A DNA stretch of 64,000 bases from Linanthus parryae (taxonomy: Eukaryota; Streptophyta; Magnoliopsida; Ericales; Polemoniaceae), in contig JALGPY010000075.1 of the NCBI GenBank assembly GCA_023055425.1, forward strand, positions 62,001 to 126,000. The letters are read 5' to 3'. Positions 56,589 through 64,000 of this stretch are shown here, one piece after another. Position 1 is the stretch's first letter, and the number at the start of each line of letters is the position of its first letter. The notes beneath the pieces are model-generated. The model searched no databases, had not been told where the DNA came from, and saw nothing but the letters and a program-made list of their open reading frames with translations. The translations under genes and the position numbers were made by a program.

Positions 56589-57061
56589 ATGGCATTCTCC
56601 AATGATGTGAAAGTTTCTTTTCTCTTTCTTTTAGTGGCATCCATGTCTGTAATTCAATTCGCTCATGTAAGTCCCACTCTTCTCACATAAACTCAAAAAA
56701 TTTGAAGTTATTATATTAACCAAAAAAATTATTTTTCTACTTGAACAGGCAGGTGGACCTGCTGGATCTCTTACCACAGCTCGTAAGTTTTTTTTTTTAC
56801 AAATTTATGTAAATGGAACTCATAGTAATTAATATGAATGAAATCGTGTAATAATACAACTCGTGTGTTTCTCTTGTAGAGTGCCCTGACGCATGTGCTG
56901 TCAGATGTTCTGCTACCATGTATCATGGTCGTTATTCAGATGTGCGTGGAGATTGCTGCAAGAAGTGATTGTGCGTTCCATCAGGACAGATTGGCAACGA
57001 AGACGAATGTCCTTGTTACAGAGATCTTAAAACTCAGGAAGGAAAAGCAAAATGCCCTTGA
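56589..57061 (+). pseudogene. GASA/snakin-like peptide gene, copy 1 (nonsense, two cysteines lost)
   Basis: Three exons: 56589-56666, 56749-56782 and 56880-57061, with GTAAGT donors and CAG/TAG acceptors. Exon 1 encodes a 26-residue start with a signal peptide (MAFSNDVKVSFLFLLVASMS...AH). Exons 2-3 give a short spacer and the GASA domain beginning QCPDACAVRCSATMYHGR. Relative to the 12-cysteine family pattern, Cys4 is Tyr (codon 56) and Cys5 is Arg (codon 60). Codon 67, Cys8, is TGA (56966-56968), so the product would stop at CCKK. Downstream codons to the normal TGA at 57059-57061 remain open ([22 protein letters not shown]). GASA peptides are secreted and gibberellin-responsive, with growth or antimicrobial roles; this copy is almost certainly non-functional. 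Confidence 0.9.
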
Positions 57062-57066
57062 ATAAA
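57061..57066 (+). terminator. Poly(A) signal of GASA copy 1
   Basis: AATAAA, overlapping the last base of the original stop codon. Its equivalent in copy 2 is at 60573-60578. Confidence 0.55.
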
Positions 57067-57779
57067 GATCACTTGTAGTATCTATAACATCACATCATAG
57101 CTGATGTAATTATTTTCGCACTTTTGCCATTATTAATGGCATTACCTTTTGGTCAGAATTAAGAGACCCGTAGTATTCTCTATAATTATTTCTTCATTTA
57201 TTATTCTTCTAACTACATAAGCCTTACTATTACGTCAAAAAGAGACAGTGCACAAAAAATTATTCGTTTTGTCCCAAAAAAGTTGAAGAGACGAGAAACT
57301 ATCGTTTTGACAAAGGAAAAGAAAAAAACAATCGTGCCTAACTTTTCTTATGAATTTTCAAACCAATTCAAAAGGATGATTTACAATGTACGGATGATTC
57401 AAAATATGAGGTTGAAAATGAAATTCTATAAAAAAAAACCTCTCTCGATGTTATATATGATAAGGGGTAACGTCACACCGTGTTTTTCTTGAGGTGAAAA
57501 GATCAATTTTATTAATTGGGCTGAATGACAACGGTGACTCTGCCCACAACACATGTAATCCACTCAGGATTTCGGTCAAATGAAGCCTACCTCTTACTCG
57601 AGTGAATTTATTGCAAGTATGTGGGAACCGCCTTTGGAAGTGCATCTATTTTTGACAGAAATGGTATTTTCGAAGCTACTAGCGATTAGCTCTACACATC
57701 TATAACTATTAATTGCATTTAACCACTTCAAATTACAATAACTCTCAATTTTTCATAAATTTCACAAAGATTTTTATAA

Positions 57780-58786
57780 GGCTAAATTGCACCGGAGGTA
57801 CCCAAAGTTTGCCAAAACGAGCAAGTAGGTACCCAAATTTCAAAATCGAGCACCACAGGTCTCAAACTTTGGATTTTCGAGCAAGTAGGTACCCTTCCGT
57901 TAACTTCTCGTTAACTTTGGACGGAATTTTATAAAAATACTTTTGTACCCCTTCTTTTCACCTCCATTTTTTTGTTAAAATACAAGTTTTACTAAAAATC
58001 TAAAAAAAAATCAAAAAATATTATTTAATAATTTGATATATGTAAGATAATGCAATATATTTCATCAAAATTACATATTTTTACATCATTTCAAGATATG
58101 AAAAATGTTTTCATTAACATATATCCGTCAATCTTAAAGTCTTTAAATTTTTTTTAAGAGCTTTTAGAAAAAATCTCAAAACTTCATAATTTCACATGTA
58201 TTTTTTAATAAAACAATAACATACAAGTATCTTTGTGCATTTTAACAACTTACACAAGAGTTGATACAGACGTTCTTGAGTAGTTTTTTATTGTAATGAT
58301 TTGTATTTTCATGCAAATGTAAAAGAGACTATTGTATAAAATGTACAAAAATACTTTATGTTATTGTTTCTTAAAAAGTACATGAAATTTGAAATTCTTT
58401 TTAAACACTATTCAAAAAATTAAAGACTTTAAGATTGACGGATATGTGTTAATAAAAACATATTTTATATCTTGAAATGATGTAAAAATATGTAAATTTG
58501 ATAAAATATATTGCATTATCTTAGATATCAAAGTATTAAATTAAATTTTTAATTTTTTAACTTTTTTAGTTTTTTAGTAAAACTTGTATTTAAAAAAAAT
58601 GGAGGTGAAAATAAGGGGTACAAAAGTCTTTTTATAAATTTCCGTCCAATGTTAACGGAAAGTTAACGGAAGAGTACCTACTTGCTCGAAAATTCAAAGT
58701 TTGAGACCTGTGGTGCTCAATTTTGAAATTTGGGTACCTACTTGCTCGTTTTGGCGAACTTTGGGTACATCCGGTGCAATTTAGCC
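57780..58786. mobile_element. Mutator-like foldback element, 1.0 kb, 9-bp TSD
   Basis: The ends GGCTAAATTGCACCGG and CCGGTGCAATTTAGCC are flanked by the identical 9-bp duplication TTTTTATAA (57771-57779 and 58787-58795). Units 0 and 3 show the empty site. The arms are inverted copies over nearly the whole length (about 480 bp each, centred near 58283), with decreasing similarity towards the centre. No ORF of note. The 9-bp duplication and long inverted repeats fit a nonautonomous MULE. Confidence 0.9.
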
Positions 58787-58907
58787 TTTTTATAAAGATC
58801 CTTACGAAGTCACTAATTTGATGTGTGTTTGAAGTGACATATAATCCTCATTACATCCATATTCTTTCCATTCAAGTTTCTCTCTGTAACTCTTCTCCCT
58901 CAATCAC

Positions 58908-58915
58908 ACACTCTC

Positions 58916-58948
<33 letters not shown>
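58908..58948 (+). repeat. CT microsatellite in unit 2
   Basis: About 41 bp of CT repeats with one GT interruption, at the position also occupied by CT runs of about 13 bp (52791), 16 bp (53805) and 62 bp (61416) in the other units. Confidence 0.9.
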
Positions 58949-59849
58949 GCAAATCATAATCCCACAAGTACACTCGTAAGCTTTGTTCGGATCAATGAAT
59001 TCTCAAAATTACTAATTATGGAAGCTATAGCAGATTCTAATGTAAATGTAGAATGAATAAATGATTTCCCGACTTGGTTGACAGATTTATTTCCAGAAGA
59101 TGTAACCGTTGAGAATCAGTTTTCGCCCTAATTCCTCATAAAATAACTTTCCCCTCAAAAAATTAAAATAAATGAATGACAATCTCTTTAAATTATGTAA
59201 ACGAATGATGCGATGTAATCATTACGATTTCTTTCTCCAATTATCCGACTCGTAACTTTTCAACAACTATTTTAATTGAAATGACATAACTTTCCAACAA
59301 ATTGTAAGTGGTTATTATTATTATCCAATTTTTTGATAATTTTATTGTAGTTATTTTGTGACAAACAAAACTTTTCAATATTAAAAATATCATAGATATG
59401 CAACATATATTGAATTTGTCAATATATGACACTCCTTTCTTCTTCTTCAAAAGAATACACTAATGTTTTAATCAATATTTTTTGTTAATATTTTTTTGTG
59501 GATGTTTGATGCCAATCGAGGAGGGTACTATTAAATTGTTTCTCTAAACTCACCGAGGCTATGTGTAATATTGTATGCTATAATAGATAGAATGAAGGAC
59601 TATTTTATATTTAAGGCTTAATAAATGTTAAGTGCCACTCATTGTTGTTAACCATTTAATTTACTCTCCGTGTGGCTTTACCTTATATGTATTTGATATT
59701 ATCATATGATGACTTCATTATTTATATATTTATTTGAGGATGTTATCCATATGATATCAAATGACGAGGAATGTAATATTAATTTCTTTCCCGTAAACTT
59801 CCGGAGGCTATTGGTAATATTTTGTGCTAGAATGGAAATTAATAAATGA

Positions 59850-59884
<35 letters not shown>
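59850..59884 (+). repeat. AT microsatellite, unit 2 only
   Basis: TATATATAT... inserted within ACTTATATATTTTATG; the flanking word AATGACTTATATATTTTATG is partly duplicated on the right side. Confidence 0.85.
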
Positions 59885-59886
<2 letters not shown>

Positions 59887-60040
59887 AGAATGACTTATAT
59901 ATTTTATGTTGAAAACATGTTAAGTGTCACACGTTTTTGTTCACCCTTTAATTTTCCGTCTCTGTAGTGTCACATTTCTATAATTACTGTTTTGGTGGAT
60001 AACTTTACTAATACCCGCGTTGTATATTTCTTATCCTAAT

Positions 60041-60050
60041 TATATAAATA
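60041..60050 (+). promoter_or_regulatory. TATA box of GASA copy 2
   Basis: TATATAAATA, 65 bases before the ATG at 60115. Confidence 0.7.
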
Positions 60051-60114
60051 GACCTCCTTGCTCTTGAGCAACATCACTTGATTGCAATTAGAAGTCATAC
60101 AAAAGCAACAAATT

Positions 60115-60611
60115 ATGGCATTCTCCAATGATGCGAAAGCTTTTAAGGGCATCCATGTCAGTAATTCAGTTCGCTCACGTAAGTCCCACTCTTTTCACAT
60201 AAACTCAAAAAAGTTTAAGCTATTATATTAACAAAAAAAATAATTTTTCTACTTGAACAGGCAGGTGGACCTGCTGGATCTCTTACCGCAGCTCGTAAGT
60301 TTGAGTTTGACATATTTATGTAACTGGAACTTATAGTAATTAATATGAATGAAATCGTGTAATAATACAACTCGTGTGTTTCTTTTGTAGAGTGCCCTGA
60401 CGCATGTGCTTTCAGATGTTCTGCTACCATGTATCATGGTCGTTGTTTAGATGATGTGTGGAGATTGCTGCAAGAAGTGCTTGTGCGTTCCATCAGGACA
60501 GATTGGCAACGAAGACGAATGTCCTTGTTACAGAGATCTTAAAACTCAGGAAGGAAAACCAAAATGTCCTTCAATAAAGATCACTTGTAGTATCTATAAC
60601 ATCACCTCATA
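60115..60611 (+). pseudogene. GASA/snakin-like peptide gene, copy 2 (two frameshifts, stop lost)
   Basis: Exons at 60115-60178, 60261-60294 and from 60391. Exon 1 is 14 bases shorter than in copy 1 (GATGCGAAAGCTTTTAAGGG), which deletes the hydrophobic core of the signal peptide and shifts the frame. Exon 3 keeps Cys4 (CGTTGT) and Cys8 (AAGTGC) that copy 1 lost, but has a one-base gain (GATGATGTGTGG for GATGTGTGTGG-type sequence) that breaks the frame at Cys5. The normal stop TGA is TCA here, so the frame would run on to a TAG at about 60611. Splice sites, TATA and poly(A) signal look intact. Confidence 0.85.
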
Positions 60612-61415
60612 GCCGATGTAATTCTTTTCAAACTTTTGCCATTATTAATGGCATAACCTTTTGGTCAGAATTAAGAGACCCGTAGTATTCTCTAGAATTC
60701 GTTCTTCATTTAGTCTTCTTCTAACTAAATAAACCTTACTATTACGTCAAAAAGAGACAATGCATAAAAAATGATTCGTTTTGTCCAAAAAAAGTAGAAG
60801 AGACGAGAAACATTCGTTTTGACAAAGGAAAAGAAAACCAAAAATCGTGCCTAACTTTTAAAGCATTTTTTTTTATGAATTTTCAAACTAATTCAAAATG
60901 ATGATTTACAATATACGGATGATTCAAAATATAAGGTTGAAAATGAAATTCTACAAAAAAAAACTCTCTCGATGTTATATGATAAGGGGTAACGTCACGG
61001 TGTGTTTTTCTTGAGGTGAAAAGATCAATTTTATTAATTGGGCTGAATGACAACCGTTACTCTGCCCACAACACATGTAATCCACTCAGGATTTCAGTCA
61101 AATGAAGTCGACCTCATACTCGAGGGAATTTATTGCAAGTATGTGGGAACCGCCTTTGGAAGTGAATCTATTTGTGACAGAAATAGTATTTTTGAAGATA
61201 CTAGCGATTAGCTCTACACATGTATAACTATTAATTGAATTTAACCACTTCAACTTACACTAACTCTTAATATTTCATAAATTTCACAAATATTTTTACA
61301 AAGATCCATACGAAGTCACTATTTTGATGTTTGTTTGAAGTGACATATATAATCCTCATTACATCCATATTCTTTCGATTCAAGTTTCTCTCTGTAACTC
61401 TTCTCCCTCAATCAC

Positions 61416-61417
61416 TC

Positions 61418-61477
<60 letters not shown>
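61416..61477 (+). repeat. CT microsatellite in unit 3
   Basis: About 62 bp of uninterrupted CT, the longest of the four equivalents. The 79-residue plus-strand ORF through it (FSLSLSLS...) is an artefact of the repeat. Confidence 0.95.
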
Positions 61478-61480
<3 letters not shown>

Positions 61481-62356
61481 AGTACACTCGTAAGCTTTGA
61501 TCGGATCAATGAATTCTCAAAATTACTAATTTTGGAAGCTGTAGCAGATTCTAATGTAAACGTAGAATGAATAAATGATTTCCCTACTTGGTTGAGAGAT
61601 TTATTTCCGGAAGATGTAACCGTTGAGAATCAGTTTCCGCCCTAATTCCTTATAAAATATATTTTCCCTCAAAAAATTAAAATAAATGAATGACAATCTC
61701 TTAAAAATATGTAAACGAATGATGAGATGTCATTTACCAGTTTTCATTACGGTTTCTTTCTCCAATTATCCGACTCGTTACTTTTCAGTATTTTTTTAAT
61801 TGAAATGACATAACTTTCCAACAAATTTGAAGTGGTTATTATTATTAATATACCATTTTCTGATATTTTATTGTGGTTCTTTTGTGACATACAAAACTTT
61901 TAAAATATCTTTCCCCTCAAAAAATTAAAATAAATGAATGACAATCTCTTAAAAAACCGTAAACGAATGATGAGAGGCCATTTACCAGTTTTCATTACGG
62001 TTCCTTTCTCCAATTATCTGACTCGTAACTTTTCAACAACTTTTTTAATTGAAATGACATAATTTTTCAACAAATTGTAAGTGGTTATTATTATTATCCC
62101 ATTTTCTGATAATTTTATTGTAGTTCTTTTGTGACATACAAAACTTTTCGATATTAAAGATATCATAGATATGCAACATATATTGACTTATGACACTCCT
62201 TTCTTTTCCTTCAAAAGAATACACTAATGTTTTAATCAATATTTTTTGTTAATATTTTTTTGTGGATGTTTGATGCCAAACAAGGAGGGTAATATTAAAT
62301 TCTTTCTCTAAACTCATCGAGGCTATGTGTTATATTATTTGCTATAATAGATAGAA

Positions 62357-63424
62357 GGCAAAATTGCACGAGAGGTACCCATAGTTTAGTTTTTCCATGG
62401 ATTTGGTACCCATACTTTAAAACCATGCAGTCACGGTACCAAACTTTGAAAAATCATGCATTGAAGGTACCCACTATTAACACCGTTATATTCAGTGGAT
62501 GGAAGAATTTGAAATGGTGTTTTTCAGTATTTTCACACTCATAAATAAAATATGAAGAAGAAGAGGAAGAAATGTGGGCGTTTGGGAGTAAGTTTTAACA
62601 CTAATAATCACTAAATTGGTCAAATCTCTCAATCTCGTCCAAATCACTAAATTCCATGTCAAGTAGGATCAACATAAATCAACCACCACCGTTATCACCG
62701 ACAACAATCACCATCTCAATGCCGGCAATCACCACAGATATGGTTATCTTCTCTAAGAAACTTATTACTCTGTTTCAATTATCGTCCCCACAATAAATTT
62801 CTTAATTTTCCACCACCATGAATCATCCTGCCGAGATCAAACGGACCCTCAAAGGCCCGATCCCAGGATTGCCGTCTTCTTCGATTTGGGTACTGATTTG
62901 TAGGTTTTTGAATATTGATTTTGATTTTGGTCTGATTAGGTATCAAAAGATGAATTGGGATGTAAGGTTTCTAATTCATGATGTGCGTGAGTTGTGATTG
63001 GAACTCTCTCCGTCTCTCTCGCTCTCTGGAATGTAGATTCAATTGAAGATTGATCCTGATTTGGTTTGCGACCAGTTTGTAGGAGCTGCAAAGCAAACGG
63101 TAGTAGTTTGGAGACCATGGTGACAGTGTTTCAGGTTGGGGACGATGATGGTTGTGTTTAGATCGCAGACGATGATAATCGTGTTTTTTAGTGTTAATTT
63201 TTTTTTCCCGAGTTTATTCTCAATTTCTTCTTCTTCATAGTTTATTTAAATACAAAAAAATCCCCATTTCAAATTCTTCCATCCACTAAATGTAACGGTG
63301 TTAATAGTGGGTACCTGCAATGCATGATTTTTGAAAATTTAGTACCGTGACTGCATGATTTTAAAGTATGGGTATCAATTTCACGGAAAAACTAAACTAT
63401 GGGTACCTCTGGTGCAATTTTGCC
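62357..63424. mobile_element. Mutator-like element 2 with ~210-bp inverted repeats and a non-repeat core
   Basis: The ends GGCAAAATTGCACGAGAGGT and its inverted partner (ending GGTGCAATTTTGCC) are flanked by TAGATAGAA (62348-62356) and TCGATAGAA (63425-63433), a 9-bp duplication with one mismatch; unit 2 shows the empty site. The inverted repeats extend to about 62565 and 63215. The terminal words resemble the foldback at 57780 (GGC.AAATTGCAC...GAGGTACCC), so both belong to one superfamily. The core (62570-63210) has a different, more GC-rich composition. Confidence 0.85.
62818..62997 (+). CDS. 59-codon ORF in core of Mutator-like element 2 (possible captured exon)
   Basis: ATG at 62818 (MNHPAEIKRTLKGPIPGLPS...), stop TGA at 62995. 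It is preceded by a leader-like stretch with several CACC repeats (CCACCACCATG at the start). I do not recognise the product. The composition and gene-start look suggest a fragment of a host gene's first exon captured between MULE ends (Pack-MULE style). A GT-containing stretch near 62900 could be a retained intron start, in which case the true coding part is shorter. Low confidence as a gene. Confidence 0.25.
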   Translation: MNHPAEIKRTLKGPIPGLPSSSIWVLICRFLNIDFDFGLIRYQKMNWDVRFLIHDVREL

Positions 63425-63837
63425 TCGATAGAATGAAGGACTATTATATATTTAATGCTTAATAAATGTTAAGTGCCACTCATTGTTTTTAACCATTTAA
63501 TTTACTGTCCGTGTGGCATTACCTTATATGTATTTGATATAATCATATGATGACTTCATTATTTATATACTTATTTGAGGGTGTTATCCATATGATATCA
63601 AACGGCGAGGAATGTAATATTAATTCCTTTCTCGTAAACATCCGGAGGCTATTGGTTATATTTTTTGCTAGAATGGAAATAAATAAATGACTTATATATT
63701 TTATGTTGAAAACATGTTAAGTGCCACACGTTTTTGTTCACCCTTTAATTTTCTGTCTCTGTAGTGTAACATTTCTATAATTACTGTTTTGGTGGATAAC
63801 TTTACTAATACCCGCGTTGTAAATTTCTTATCCTAAT

Positions 63838-63847
63838 TATATAAATA
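63838..63847 (+). promoter_or_regulatory. TATA box of GASA copy 3
   Basis: TATATAAATA, 65 bases before the ATG at 63912; context identical to copies 1 and 2. Confidence 0.7.
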
Positions 63848-63911
63848 GACCTCCTTGCTCTTAAGCAACAACACTTGATTGCAATTAGAAGTCATACAAA
63901 AGCAACAAATT

Positions 63912-64000
63912 ATGGCATTCTCCAATGATGTGAAAGTTTCTCTGCTCGTTCTTTTAGTGGCATCCATGTCAGTAATTTAATTCGCTCATGTAAGTCCCAC
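63912..64000 (+). pseudogene. GASA/snakin-like peptide gene, copy 3 (exon 1 only in window; nonsense in signal peptide)
   Basis: Exon 1 (63912-63989) keeps the full 78-base length and the frame of copy 1 (MAFSNDVKVSLLVLLVASMSVI), then reads TAA at the codon that is CAA (Gln) in copy 1 (GTAATTTAATTC versus GTAATTCAATTC). A GTAAGT donor follows. A product would end inside the signal peptide unless a downstream start is used. Exons 2-3 lie beyond the window. Confidence 0.85.

Larger units (their letters stand above)
53795..57221 (+). repeat. GASA tandem array, unit 1
   Basis: It begins at the CT run, has a ~250-bp internal tandem duplication (54007-54240 and 54258-54500, sharing CCCCTCAA.AA.TTAAAATAAATGAATGACAATCTC wording), a solo LTR at 54520-56012, and GASA copy 1 near its right end. 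Without the solo LTR it is ~1.9 kb. Confidence 0.85.
57222..60733 (+). repeat. GASA tandem array, unit 2
   Basis: From CCTTACTATTACGTC to the next copy of it. Contains the foldback element (57780-58786), the CT run (about 58908-58948), a single copy of the region that is duplicated in units 1 and 3, an AT microsatellite (59850-59884) and GASA copy 2. Confidence 0.9.
60734..64000 (+). repeat. GASA tandem array, unit 3 (cut by window edge)
   Basis: Same order of landmarks as unit 2, with a 62-bp CT run, the ~250-bp internal tandem duplication also seen in unit 1 (61650-61860 and 61900-62140), the foldback element at 62357-63424 and the first exon of GASA copy 3. Confidence 0.9.

Noticed and set aside
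56515..57061. Calling GASA copy 1 a functional gene with a shorter product
   Set aside because: The stop falls inside the conserved cysteine core and two further core cysteines are replaced, so a stable GASA fold is not expected.
61331..61570. 79-residue ORF with Ser-Leu repeats
   Set aside because: It is the translation of the CT microsatellite and is absent as an ORF in the equivalent parts of the other units.

Overview
The window is nuclear DNA of a flowering plant, most likely a eudicot. It is AT-rich and packed with nested plant-type transposable elements: Ty1/copia including a Sirevirus, an Athila-like Ty3/gypsy derivative, CACTA, LINEs and Mutator-like foldbacks. At the right end is a tandem array of intron-containing GASA/snakin (gibberellin-regulated, cysteine-rich peptide) genes, with GT...AG introns, TATA boxes and AATAAA signals. 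I see no intact host gene, no rRNA or tRNA gene and no CRISPR array. Every GASA copy that can be read carries at least one disabling change.

Left part (1-13 kb): an Athila-like LTR fragment at the window edge; a 0.7-kb inverted repeat; two direct copies of a ~2.2-2.4-kb Sirevirus-like LTR (1347-3753 and 8642-10849); a decayed, apparently intron-containing minus-strand coding region (4.7-6.35 kb); a Ty3/gypsy LTR end with its polypurine tract; a MITE candidate; and an Angela-type solo LTR with a perfect 5-bp target duplication (11217-12456).

Middle (12.5-52 kb): a minus-strand Sirevirus whose internal region runs 13.05-20.36 kb (gag, protease, integrase, an RT with its core deleted, RNase H, and an extra ORF in the env-like position). 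Its 5' LTR is cut by a LINE (20.8-37.26 kb). That LINE was then hit by a CACTA element (21930-28070, TSD ATT), a copia element (29621-34044, flanked by an unusual 118-bp direct duplication), and a short LTR element without protein genes (34999-36919). A second LINE (about 37.3-52.09 kb) contains a copia element (37573-49275), which itself contains an Athila-like element without gag-pol (42039-48991). Target-site duplications and LTR divergence agree with this order: 7 differences in 151 bp for the outer copia LTRs, about 2% by eye for the inner LTRs.

Right part (52.09-64 kb): four tandem units of about 1.7-3.9 kb with GASA copies: a fragment at 53.65-53.79 kb, copy 1 at 56.59 kb, copy 2 at 60.12 kb, and copy 3 at 63.91 kb running off the window. 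They are punctuated by a Sirevirus solo LTR (54520-56012) and two Mutator-like foldback elements with 9-bp target duplications (57780-58786 and 62357-63424). The units differ in internal duplications, CT-microsatellite length and lesions, so the array can be ordered by its own history.

All calls were made by reading the sequence. Coding calls rest on family motifs and most elements are broken. The best leads are the 118-bp duplication around the copia element, a conserved palindromic 16-mer in the Sirevirus family (one copy changed symmetrically in both arms), the foldback elements inside the GASA array, and the staged decay of the GASA copies.
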